Positions 1 to 6,490 of a DNA stretch of 8,513 nt are shown one piece after another. A program made the translations under genes and the position numbers. The stretch is taken from the NCBI GenBank assembly GCA_003500135.1, contig DNTA01000094.1, forward strand, positions 1 to 8,513. The letters run 5' to 3'. Source of the DNA: Cytophagales bacterium. Lineage in GTDB: Bacteria > Bacteroidota > Bacteroidia > Cytophagales > Cyclobacteriaceae. Position 1 is the stretch's first letter; every line of letters starts with the position of its first letter. The notes under the pieces were generated by a model. That model saw only the letters and a list, made by a program, of their open reading frames with translations, made no database searches and was not told where the DNA came from.

Positions 1-68
1 GTTACCAAGGCCTGATCACTTTACATAATACAAGGGTGCTTAGTTTACAAGAAAGGATTATTCCGGAG

Positions 69-1676
69 TTAGAACGGCGCATCTTCATCATCCTCTGATA
101 TATTGTAGTCAAAACCAGCGTCGCCACCACCACTACTACTGCCCTCGTCAGTACTTGGCTTATTTGCTTTGCTTGGAAAGGTCATCATGGCGCTTTCCGA
201 TTCAAAACTGGCAGAACCATCGCCCTGGAAGCCTCCGTAATTCTGGTTGATTTCGAGATCTGTAAACTTGGTGAACCGACCGATAAACTTCAGCTTTACG
301 GTATCAAGGGAACCGTTTCGGTGTTTGGCAATAATCACTTCTCCTACACCTTGCAGTGGGTTACCCTCTTCATCCTGGGTAATACCATAGTATTCGGGCC
401 GGTAGAGGAACATTACCATATCGGCATCCTGCTCAATGGCCCCGGATTCCCTTAGGTCGGATAGTTGCGGTCGTTTGTCGCCACCTCGAACCTCTACTGC
501 CCTACTGAGCTGCGACAGCGCTATTACGGGCACGTTGAGTTCTTTGGCAATGTTTTTGAGCGATCTCGAAATGGAAGCAATTTCCTGCTCCCGGTTGCCG
601 CCCGCATTTTTGGTCTTATCGCCCGACATCAGTTGCAGGTAGTCAATCGCGATCAGCTCCACGCCATGTTGGGCTACCAGCTTTCGGCATTTCGCCCGCA
701 GTTCGAGAATGGAAAGCGCCGGCGTATCGTCGATAAAGAGCGGCGCCTCCGAAAGCTTGGCCGTTTTGTGGATCAGTTGCTCCCACTCATACTCTTCCAG
801 CGTTCCTTTTTTAATTTTTTCACTGCCCAGTTCCGCCTCGGCTGAAATCAGACGATTGACCAGTTGAACATTCGACATCTCCAGGGAGAAGATCGCTACT
901 GGCCTACCGAAATTTACGGCGGCATTGCGCAGAGTGGATAACACAAAGGCAGTTTTACCCATTGCCGGCCGTGCTGCGATGATGACCAGGTCAGAACGCT
1001 GCCACCCTGATGTAAGCCGGTCGAGGTCGGTAAAACCCGAAGGCACACCTGTGAGTCCATCCTTCTGATTTTTCTTTTTCTCCAGTTCTATGATCGCCTC
1101 GTGCATGATCGACCGCATATCGGCATAGTTCCGCTTGATGTTAACCTCGGAAACCTCAAAAAGCTTTTGTTCGGTTTTGTCCAGCAATTCGAATACGTCG
1201 ATAGAGTCCTCATAAGCTTCGCGATGGATCTCAGAGGCGATTTGGATCAACTCTCGCTTAATGGCCTTTTCGGTAATGATCCTGGCGTGGTACTCCACAT
1301 TGGCGGCCGAACTCACCTTACTGGTCAACTGTGTGATATAATACGGCCCGCCTACCATGTCCAGCACGCCCTTTTTGCGAAGCTGGTTGGTAACCGTCAG
1401 AATATCTACCGGTTCGGAATTGTTAAAAAGCTCGACGATGGCAGAAAATATCCCTTTATGATTGTCGCGGTAAAAGCTGTCGGGTTTTAATATGTCGATC
1501 ACATTGGTAAGCGCATCTTTTTCGAGCATCAATGCCCCTAAAACCGCTTCTTCCAAATCGACTGCCTGGGGGGGCAACTTACCCAGGCTTTCCGTTAAGT
1601 CACTTCTTACCGGACCTTTGCCAAGATTGTAGCCCGTACGCGTTGTGGTGAGTTTGTTTGTGTCCATCTTTGCCAT
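69..1676 (-). CDS. dnaB: Replicative DNA helicase DnaB, complete
   Basis: Hexameric 5'-3' helicase that unwinds DNA at the replication fork and recruits primase. The 535-residue protein has the usual two parts: an N-terminal DnaB domain (about residues 34-140, starting PPQAVDLEEAVLGALM) and a RecA-like C-terminal domain (about 207-475). Visible motifs are Walker A ARPAMGKT (235-242), SLEM with the catalytic Glu (264-267), Walker B LIAIDYLQ (341-348), the DLRESGAIEQDADM block (407-420) and the arginine-finger motif KHRNGS (451-456). There is no intein. A low-complexity Gly/Ser/Glu tail (about 480-535) ends in DDEDAPF, like the acidic tip of SSB. The start chosen is ATG at 1676; an in-frame ATG at 1667 is an alternative because the predicted promoter lies very close. 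The gene stands alone on this strand. The 68 bases downstream of its stop (positions 1-68) show no gene and no clear terminator. Confidence 0.97.
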   Translation of the reverse strand: MAKMDTNKLTTTRTGYNLGKGPVRSDLTESLGKLPPQAVDLEEAVLGALMLEKDALTNVIDILKPDSFYRDNHKGIFSAIVELFNNSEPVDILTVTNQLRKKGVLDMVGGPYYITQLTSKVSSAANVEYHARIITEKAIKRELIQIASEIHREAYEDSIDVFELLDKTEQKLFEVSEVNIKRNYADMRSIMHEAIIELEKKKNQKDGLTGVPSGFTDLDRLTSGWQRSDLVIIAARPAMGKTAFVLSTLRNAAVNFGRPVAIFSLEMSNVQLVNRLISAEAELGSEKIKKGTLEEYEWEQLIHKTAKLSEAPLFIDDTPALSILELRAKCRKLVAQHGVELIAIDYLQLMSGDKTKNAGGNREQEIASISRSLKNIAKELNVPVIALSQLSRAVEVRGGDKRPQLSDLRESGAIEQDADMVMFLYRPEYYGITQDEEGNPLQGVGEVIIAKHRNGSLDTVKLKFIGRFTKFTDLEINQNYGGFQGDGSASFESESAMMTFPSKANKPSTDEGSSSGGGDAGFDYNISEDDEDAPF

Positions 1677-1691
1677 CTAAAAAATCGGTTA

Positions 1692-1720
1692 CAAACATAC
1701 GGCATTCACCTGCCTTTCAA
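1692..1720 (-). promoter_or_regulatory. Predicted dnaB promoter (Bacteroidota type)
   Basis: Read on the minus strand, TATGTTTG (1692-1699) matches the -7 consensus TAnnTTTG exactly, and a TTG (1718-1720) lies 18 bases upstream, a normal -33 spacing. The transcript would begin within about 10-15 bases of the dnaB ATG at 1676, giving a very short leader. If the leader proves too short, translation could begin at the second ATG (1667). Confidence 0.6.
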
Positions 1721-1749
1721 AAATACCAGGCCGTTTTGTTGCATACCAG

Positions 1750-1844
1750 TTTTCCACGGTTGGTTTGACTCTATTCACATACTTATTAACGCACTGCCCA
1801 CCACAGGGATTCGTTATTCACATCATAATCACAAGTTTTCCACA
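1750..1844 (+). promoter_or_regulatory. Cluster of four DnaA-box-like 9-mers
   Basis: Compared with TTWTNCACA, there are two exact matches, TTATTCACA (1814-1822) and TTTTCCACA (1836-1844), and two one-mismatch copies, TTTTCCACG (1750-1758) and CTATTCACA (1771-1779). All four lie on the same strand. Start-to-start distances are 21, 43 and 22 bases, close to two, four and two helical turns, so the boxes would lie on one face of the DNA. They are 30-125 bases upstream of the dnaB -33 element. They could mediate DnaA control of dnaB, or belong to a replication origin; the sequence alone does not decide. Confidence 0.5.
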
Positions 1845-1911
1845 TCACCATTATTTCAAAGCTTTCCCGTGCCCTTTTCATATATCCGCCCGATATTGTA
1901 TTTTTACTTTA

Positions 1912-1940
1912 GTTAATTGTTTGACAATAAACCAATTAAC
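1912..1940. repeat. Perfect 8-bp inverted repeat upstream of mpl
   Basis: GTTAATTG (1912-1919) and its exact complement CAATTAAC (1933-1940) are separated by 13 bases. A second, competing small palindrome, ATTGT/ACAAT with a 3-base loop, sits at 1916-1928. A third GTTAATT occurs at 1984-1990, directly before the mpl -7 element. It may be a transcription-factor site. There is no T run beside it, so it does not look like a terminator. Confidence 0.4.
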
Positions 1941-1992
1941 GGAAAACAACAGCTTCAAACCCCAAATTTTACGGCAAATAGCTGTTAATTAC

Positions 1993-2000
1993 TATCTTTG
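1993..2000 (+). promoter_or_regulatory. Predicted -7 element for mpl and the exonuclease gene
   Basis: TATCTTTG matches TAnnTTTG exactly. No good TTG is found at the usual -33 distance; the nearest candidate is a T run at 1967-1970. Transcription would start near 2006. This rules out the TTG at 1998, which lies inside the element, as the mpl start and favours ATG 2019 or ATG 2010. Confidence 0.5.
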
Positions 2001-2018
2001 AGATTCAAAATGGAGACG

Positions 2019-3398
2019 ATGAGCGAGCAGAAGCAACAAAAAATACATTTTATTGCCATAGGTGGCAGTATCATGCACAGCCTGGCGATTGCCCTGAAAA
2101 AGAAGGGCCATCACGTTACCGGCTCTGACGACGAAATATTTGAACCTTCCAGGTCTAAGCTTGAAGCCCAGGGTTTACTACCAGACGAAATGGGCTGGCA
2201 CCCCGAACGCATTCACAAAGATCTGGATGCCGTAGTTCTGGGCATGCATGCCAAAAAGGGCAATCCGGAGTTGATCGAAGCGGAAAAACAGGGGCTGAAA
2301 GTATATTCATTCCCCGAATTCATACGTGAACAGTCGCGTGACAAGCAACGAATCGTGATTGCCGGCAGCCATGGCAAAACCACTATTACTGCCATGCTGA
2401 TACATGTGCTATCGCAAACGCGAAAAAAAGTTGACTATGTATTAGGCGCCGCACTGGACGGAATAGAAAACCAGGTGAAACTGACCGACGCACCGACCAT
2501 TATCATTGAAGGCGATGAATACCTGAGCTCTGCGCTTGATCCAAAGCCTAAGTTCCTGGCCTATGAGCACCATATAGCATTGATTTCAGGCATTGCCTGG
2601 GACCATGTAAATGTATTTCCTACAATTGAGGAATATGCCAAACAGTTTGAAATGCTGGCAGATGCTACTCCGAAGGCAGGCACGCTGATTTATTGCGAAG
2701 ATGACGACCTTGCCACTACGGTCGTATGCAGCAAGGAAAGGCTGGATGTAACTTACCTGCCCTATAAAACGCACCCTCACTTTATAGAAGACGGCAAAAC
2801 ATTCCTTTCCACTAACAAGGGTGATATTCCGCTCAAGATCTTCGGAAAACACAATATGCAAAATATTGCCGGCGCCAAAGAACTCCTCAAGAGGCTTGGT
2901 GTTGATGACGACACTTTCTACAAAGCGATCAAAAGCTTCTCCGGTGCGTCAAAAAGGCTGGAAATGGTGGGTAAATCGAGCAATACCTCTTTTTATCTGG
3001 ACTACGCCCACTCCCCTTCCAAGGTTCATGCTTCATGCGCGGCCATAAAGGCACAATATACCGAAAGAAAATTGACGGCAGTGTTGGAGTTGTATACCTT
3101 CAGCAGTCAGAACAAGGAGTTTTTGACCAACTACAAAGACACGCTGATCAGCGCCGATGAGGTGATCATTTATCGCAGTAATAAATCGATCAAACACCAG
3201 GATTCGCACGATATCGACGAAGCTTTTCTAAGAAATGCATTTAACTACGACCAGTTGAAACTCATTGAAGATAAAGAGCTCTTAATGGAACGTTTACTGG
3301 CCCAAAATTGGGAAAAGAGAAACCTGCTATTGATGAGCTCTGGCAATTTTGACGGCCTGGATATTAAGGCGCTCTCGAAAGAAATATTAAAATACTAA
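2019..3398 (+). CDS. mpl: Mpl-type UDP-N-acetylmuramate peptide ligase
   Basis: ATP-dependent Mur ligase of the MurC/Mpl branch. Mpl joins recycled murein tripeptide to UDP-N-acetylmuramic acid in the cytoplasm. From ATG 2019 the protein has 459 residues: an N-terminal nucleotide-sugar domain (about 8-100, KIHFIAIGGS then VTGSDDEIFEPSRSKL), a central ATPase domain with the P-loop GSHGKTT (116-122) and IIEGDEY (162-168), and a C-terminal ligase domain with DYAHSP (328-333) and LLMSSGNFDGL near the end. The wording LGMHAKKGNPEL and SGNFDGL follows Mpl rather than MurC, though MurC cannot be fully excluded. Residues 1-7 are Gln/Lys-rich and precede the conserved KIHFIAIGG. An in-frame ATG at 2010 is possible; TTG 1998 is rejected because it lies in the -7 element. 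It is followed 10 bp later by the exonuclease gene, probably one transcript. Confidence 0.82.
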   Translation: MSEQKQQKIHFIAIGGSIMHSLAIALKKKGHHVTGSDDEIFEPSRSKLEAQGLLPDEMGWHPERIHKDLDAVVLGMHAKKGNPELIEAEKQGLKVYSFPEFIREQSRDKQRIVIAGSHGKTTITAMLIHVLSQTRKKVDYVLGAALDGIENQVKLTDAPTIIIEGDEYLSSALDPKPKFLAYEHHIALISGIAWDHVNVFPTIEEYAKQFEMLADATPKAGTLIYCEDDDLATTVVCSKERLDVTYLPYKTHPHFIEDGKTFLSTNKGDIPLKIFGKHNMQNIAGAKELLKRLGVDDDTFYKAIKSFSGASKRLEMVGKSSNTSFYLDYAHSPSKVHASCAAIKAQYTERKLTAVLELYTFSSQNKEFLTNYKDTLISADEVIIYRSNKSIKHQDSHDIDEAFLRNAFNYDQLKLIEDKELLMERLLAQNWEKRNLLLMSSGNFDGLDIKALSKEILKY

Positions 3399-3408
3399 AA
3401 AACTCAGC

Positions 3409-4227
3409 ATGAATTTACACCTCAAGAGCCCCCTGGCTTTTTTTGACCTCGAAACTACTGGAACCATACCTTCAAAAGACCGCATTGTAGAAGTTGCTGT
3501 ACTAAAAGTACACCCCAACGGTGAGGAGGAAGAGTTTCATGAAATCATTAATCCGGAAATCCCCATACCGGCCGAAACCAGCGCCATTCACGGTATTTAC
3601 GACAAGGACGTAGCCGATAAACCTACTTTTAAGCAAATTGCCAAAAACCTGGCCAAATTCCTGGAGGGCGCCGACCTGGCAGGTTACAACATCCTTAAAT
3701 TTGATGTACCCATGTTGGTTGAAGAGTTTTTACGTGTAAACGTGGAGTTCGATATTTCCAAAAAGAAACTGATCGATGCACAAAAGATCTTTTTTCTGAT
3801 GGAAAAACGTACTTTATCGGCAGCATACAAGTTTTATTGCGACAAAAACCTCGACAATGCCCACAGCGCTATGGCCGATACCAAAGCGACCTTTGAGGTA
3901 TTGAAAAACCAGTTAACCCGCTATGAAGGTGCGGAAGTGGAAGATATCAAAGGCGCCAAAATCGGGCAGATTGAGAACGACATGGAAAAGTTGCATAACC
4001 TGACCCTCAAAAATATGGTCGACCTGGCCGGCAGAATGGTCCGCAACCCCAAGGGTGAAGAAATCTTCAATTTCGGTAAACACAAGGGGAAGCTTGTTTC
4101 TGATGTATTGCAACGCGAACCCGGTTACTACGACTGGATGATGAATGGCGATTTTCCGCTGGATACGAAGAGAAGACTCACGGAAATCAAGCTAAAATCT
4201 TTGGGCGATAAATTTAAGCTCGGATAA
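3409..4227 (+). CDS. DEDDh 3'-5' exonuclease (DnaQ family, ExoX-like C-terminus)
   Basis: Metal-dependent 3'-5' exonuclease of the RNase T/DnaQ superfamily, 272 residues. The catalytic set is complete: D13 and E15 in FFDLETTG (ExoI), D99 in NILKFDVPML (ExoII), and H152 and D157 in HSAMADTKAT (ExoIII), which makes it the DEDDh type. After the nuclease domain (about 9-170) and a charged linker comes a small C-terminal module (about 220-255, FNFGKHKGK and YYDWM) like the one at the end of ExoX-type proteins. It is too short for a DNA polymerase III alpha subunit and lacks a UvrC (GIY-YIG) domain. It could act as the proofreading epsilon-like subunit or as a stand-alone repair nuclease; Bacteroidota often annotate such proteins as polymerase III epsilon. 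It starts 10 bp after mpl with no promoter between and ends at a hairpin terminator. Confidence 0.85.
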   Translation: MNLHLKSPLAFFDLETTGTIPSKDRIVEVAVLKVHPNGEEEEFHEIINPEIPIPAETSAIHGIYDKDVADKPTFKQIAKNLAKFLEGADLAGYNILKFDVPMLVEEFLRVNVEFDISKKKLIDAQKIFFLMEKRTLSAAYKFYCDKNLDNAHSAMADTKATFEVLKNQLTRYEGAEVEDIKGAKIGQIENDMEKLHNLTLKNMVDLAGRMVRNPKGEEIFNFGKHKGKLVSDVLQREPGYYDWMMNGDFPLDTKRRLTEIKLKSLGDKFKLG

Positions 4228-4243
4228 AAATAAAATAAGATAC

Positions 4244-4268
4244 AAAGCGGCCGAGACCGCTTTTTTTT
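4244..4268 (+). terminator. Rho-independent terminator after the exonuclease gene
   Basis: AAAGCGG (4244-4250) pairs with CCGCTTT (4257-4263) around a 6-base loop, and eight T residues run from 4261 to 4268. It lies 16 bases past the exonuclease stop. The opposing gene stops at 4271, and on the minus strand the same hairpin is followed by a T-rich stretch, so it may serve both converging transcripts. Confidence 0.8.
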
Positions 4269-4270
4269 GT

Positions 4271-4675
4271 TTAGATGGCTACTGGCTGCCCGTCGGCCAG
4301 CGCACGAATAATTATCGCAGCTACCGTAACCTCCAGAATGCTCAATGGGAGCGCCACCCAAAGCAAGCCTAAGGGCAAAACGTCCATATTGCCAATAACG
4401 AGCCACATCAACACAAAAGCCATAAACCACGTGATAAATATTGCGGGCCAAAGAGAAAATCTCCTGGAAATGATATAAATAGAAGTCGCCAGGGCAAGGG
4501 ACCATACGCCCCAAATGGCGCCATTTACCGGCTCAGACGGAAAAACAAGCCCTAATGATTGATAGTGTTCCAACCAAAACGATTTTAATAATATCTCATT
4601 GCGGACGAACTCGGAGATGGATATCCACAAGGCAGACAAAACAATGGGCAGAAAAATGGTTTTAAGTGTTTTCAT
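4271..4675 (-). CDS. Small four-helix membrane protein, unknown function
   Basis: A 134-residue protein whose function I do not recognise. It has four hydrophobic segments, about residues 6-21, 52-69, 76-95 and 100-123, so it is most likely an inner-membrane protein. The stretch after the first helix, with EFVRNEILLKSFWLEHYQ and then PSEPVNGAIWG (about 22-56), looks conserved in character: a charged and aromatic loop followed by the second helix. Glu22, Arg25, Asn26, Glu36 and His37 are polar residues that could be functional. The start chosen is ATG 4675, which begins MKTLKTIF and runs straight into the first helix. The frame extends to an ATG at 4753, but the extra 26 residues look non-coding and cross an inverted repeat. 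It converges on the exonuclease gene. No strong TAnnTTTG promoter was found upstream. Confidence 0.72.
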   Translation of the reverse strand: MKTLKTIFLPIVLSALWISISEFVRNEILLKSFWLEHYQSLGLVFPSEPVNGAIWGVWSLALATSIYIISRRFSLWPAIFITWFMAFVLMWLVIGNMDVLPLGLLWVALPLSILEVTVAAIIIRALADGQPVAI

Positions 4676-4685
4676 AGCTAACAAT

Positions 4686-4709
4686 TTGTACTGAAAATAA
4701 AAAGTACAA
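4686..4709. repeat. 7-bp inverted repeat before the membrane-protein gene
   Basis: TTGTACT (4686-4692) and AGTACAA (4703-4709) are exact complements around a 10-base A-rich spacer. The repeat sits 11 bases upstream of the chosen ATG (4675), where a repressor site or a leader hairpin would be expected. No regulator gene is nearby, so the role is open. Confidence 0.4.
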
Positions 4710-4861
4710 GTGGAATTAACAAATCGAATGGAAATTAAGGGAATTACTCTCATGATTCAGGAACTTCAAATTGTTAATTTCAATAAAGTAATGTTGTAAA
4801 AAAGTGATGATTTATGAGGATTAATTACCAAAAGAGTAGTATTCGTTTAAATATGAACATA

Positions 4862-5296
4862 CTATTCTTCAAAAACTTCAGCATTTTTCAGAATATAATT
4901 GCAATGGTATATGTCGTCCTTGTTAAGTTTGAGAATTCCCTTTATCGTAATTACCTCATCATTTTTAATTCTGGCATGCCCCGGTTTCAAGTGAAGCTCA
5001 ATAATGGTTTCCGGGCCGGCGCTGCCACAAAAGTAACAGGATGAATAAGGGTTTTTTGATAGTATATAAATATTTTCCTTTCTGTCCATAACCAGCATAT
5101 GCCCCTTTATGTAAACTTCTTTTCCTTCCAATTCTTTTACCGAATGGCCGAATTGAGGATAAAATAAATAGGCATCTACTTCTTCATAATATTTTCTTGT
5201 AAAGCTCACGTCGTTCAGTGTCTCCCAGCTAATTTTTTCCTGAGCCTGGGAATGAAGTGAGATTATGGTAAACAAAATCGTTAATAGTTTATTCAT
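4862..5296 (-). CDS. Secreted DUF3299-like protein of the ABC operon
   Basis: A 144-residue exported protein. Residues 1-18 form a signal peptide (MNKLL, a hydrophobic core, then SQA-Q, a typical Bacteroidota signal peptidase I site). There is no lipobox Cys, so the product is probably soluble in the periplasm. The mature part begins KISWETL and has a segment LEGKEVYIKGHML (56-68) followed by SSCYFCGSAGPE (85-96) with a CxxC pair, Cys87 and Cys90. This resembles, at a distance, DUF3299 proteins, which have a GKxVxIxG strand followed by a Cys-containing segment and are often encoded beside this type of ABC transporter. The CxxC could bind metal or be redox-active; neither is proven. Its ATG overlaps the permease stop by 8 bp, so it is probably translationally coupled as the third gene of the operon. 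No clear terminator was found downstream. Confidence 0.7.
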   Translation of the reverse strand: MNKLLTILFTIISLHSQAQEKISWETLNDVSFTRKYYEEVDAYLFYPQFGHSVKELEGKEVYIKGHMLVMDRKENIYILSKNPYSSCYFCGSAGPETIIELHLKPGHARIKNDEVITIKGILKLNKDDIYHCNYILKNAEVFEE

Positions 5297-6490
5297 CAGA
5301 TAGAGTTTTTGAAATATTTACCTTAAAAGCTTCCACGGACGGCATAACAGAGGCAGCTATTCCTATAAAAAGTACAAGAACCATCAATATGATCTCTTTG
5401 GTAAGGATCGAGATCTCCAACATATCGAAATGGATTTTTTCGTTCAAAAAACCAGAGGCAATTATTCCGCCCGCTAAACTGAAAAAAAAGCCCGATATTA
5501 CACCAATTGAAGTGAGGATCATACCTTCACTTAGTACCAATAAAACTAATTGATATCGGGTAGCCCCAAACGTCCGGAGAAAAGCCAGTTCGTATTTTCG
5601 TTGCTCCATGTTACTGTAAAGACTGATAAAAATACTTACACCTGCTACTATCATGATCGTAAAAGCTATCATGTTGATGATATCTGTTCCGGTTCCCAGA
5701 ATGTTATTTATTCTGCTCACCTCATATGCAGGGACAGCAGCCTGCATATTTGTATTTTCATTGATCATTCGGGGTAACTGGAACATGCCCATGGAGTTTC
5801 TGAAGCTTATCAGCATTGCTGTAATTTCCTTTTCATCTTTTTGGTTTTCTACCTCCGCATGATGGGCCTCTTCTTCGTGGTCATGGATATGCCAGACACT
5901 TTCCAAAGAAGTAAGAATTAATTGATCTAAAACGGAATTGCCCTGCTTGAATATCCCTTTAATCGTGTAGGGATGTGCATCGTGCGCTTCCATGGCACTG
6001 GTCAGCCCGTGAACGCCAAAAAACGTATCGCCTATTCCCAACTTTAATTCTTGAGCTACATTATGTCCAATTACCGCCTCCATCGGTTTATTCCATAGTG
6101 AACCTTCAGAAAGTTCGACACTGTAATGCTCCGGATAATCGTGATTCGTACCAACAATACGATACCCCTCATAACTATCTCCAAAAGACATTGGAATAGC
6201 CTTTTCTACCAATGGGTGCCTGGAAACTTTCGAAAACTCTGAAAACGAAATATTACCTGTTGGCGCATCAATATGAAAAATTGAGAAAGTATCAGTTGTA
6301 ATGGGCTACCTTTCGCTCCTATTACCATATCGATCCCAGCTATATTATTTTCCAATTGCTTATTTGCCTGATATTCGATTCTGATAATAAATGACATCAT
6401 CCCGACACCTAATGTTAACAGGATCAGACTCATTGTTGTAGAAAGAGGTCTTGAAAGAATATTTTTAAAACTAAGTTTTATGAGGTTCAA
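5289..6490 (-). pseudogene. FtsX/LolE-type ABC permease, split by a one-base frameshift
   Basis: Membrane subunit of a MacB/LolCDE-type ABC transporter. The two reading frames join into one 400-residue protein if one T is restored in the run at 6276-6280. The first frame gives MNLIKLSFKNILSRPL, a transmembrane helix (about 18-38) and GIDMVIGAKGSPLQLILSQF. The second resumes at HIDAPTGNIS and continues through SRHPLVEKAIPMSFGDSYEGYRIVGT to the end. After the large periplasmic domain come three helices, about 265-291, 318-347 and 361-385, with the FtsX motif ELAFLRTFGAT between the first two of them. A His-rich loop, WHIHDHEEEAHH, lies at about 200-211 and suggests metal handling. The start is TTG 6490, overlapping the ATPase stop as TTGA; the next in-frame ATG would remove the conserved N-terminus. 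The TTG at 6212, opening the second frame, is an internal Leu codon. As read the gene would make only a 94-residue fragment, so it is a recent pseudogene or a sequencing error. Confidence 0.88.
6276..6280 (-). other. Site of the permease frameshift (five-T run)
   Basis: On the coding strand the sequence reads CAATTTTTCATATTGATGCG. With five T residues frame one continues as QFFILM and stops 69 bases later at 6206-6208. With six T residues it reads QFFHIDAPTGNI, which keeps the family-like wording. A single-base loss in the homopolymer therefore explains the split exactly. Confidence 0.85.

Larger units (their letters stand above)
1677..2018. other. dnaB/mpl divergent intergenic region
   Basis: This 342-base stretch has no convincing gene. 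It is AT-richer than its flanks, especially 1850-2000. It holds the dnaB promoter on the left, four DnaA-box-like 9-mers in the middle (1750-1844), a perfect 8-bp inverted repeat (1912-1940) and the mpl -7 element on the right. An open frame across 1765-2001 on the plus strand has a TTG start, a composition unlike a normal protein, and runs through the promoter, so it is not called. Confidence 0.7.

Noticed and set aside
465..845. 126-codon open frame on the plus strand
   Set aside because: It lies entirely antisense within dnaB, whose frame is complete with every helicase motif. The product has no recognisable domain.
1101..1490. 129-codon open frame on the plus strand
   Set aside because: Antisense shadow within dnaB, with no promoter or family resemblance.
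1765..2001. 78-codon open frame in the dnaB/mpl spacer
   Set aside because: TTG start, odd composition, runs through the DnaA boxes, the inverted repeat and the mpl -7 element.
4128..4514. 128-codon minus-strand frame across the terminator
   Set aside because: It overlaps the exonuclease C-terminus, the hairpin terminator and the four-helix protein gene in another frame. The four-helix frame is clearly the membrane-protein-like one.
4710..4861. Possible terminator for the ABC operon or small RNA
   Set aside because: No stable hairpin with a T run and no promoter pairing could be seen in this AT-rich gap.
6212..6212. Independent start of a separate 307-residue permease gene at TTG 6212
   Set aside because: The preceding bases in the same frame keep coding family-like sequence back to HIDAPTGNI, so the TTG is an internal Leu codon of a frameshifted gene.
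6276..6280. Programmed ribosomal frameshift in the permease
   Set aside because: A five-T run is a weak slippery site, with no obvious stimulating structure. Simple loss of one T is more economical, so it is not claimed.
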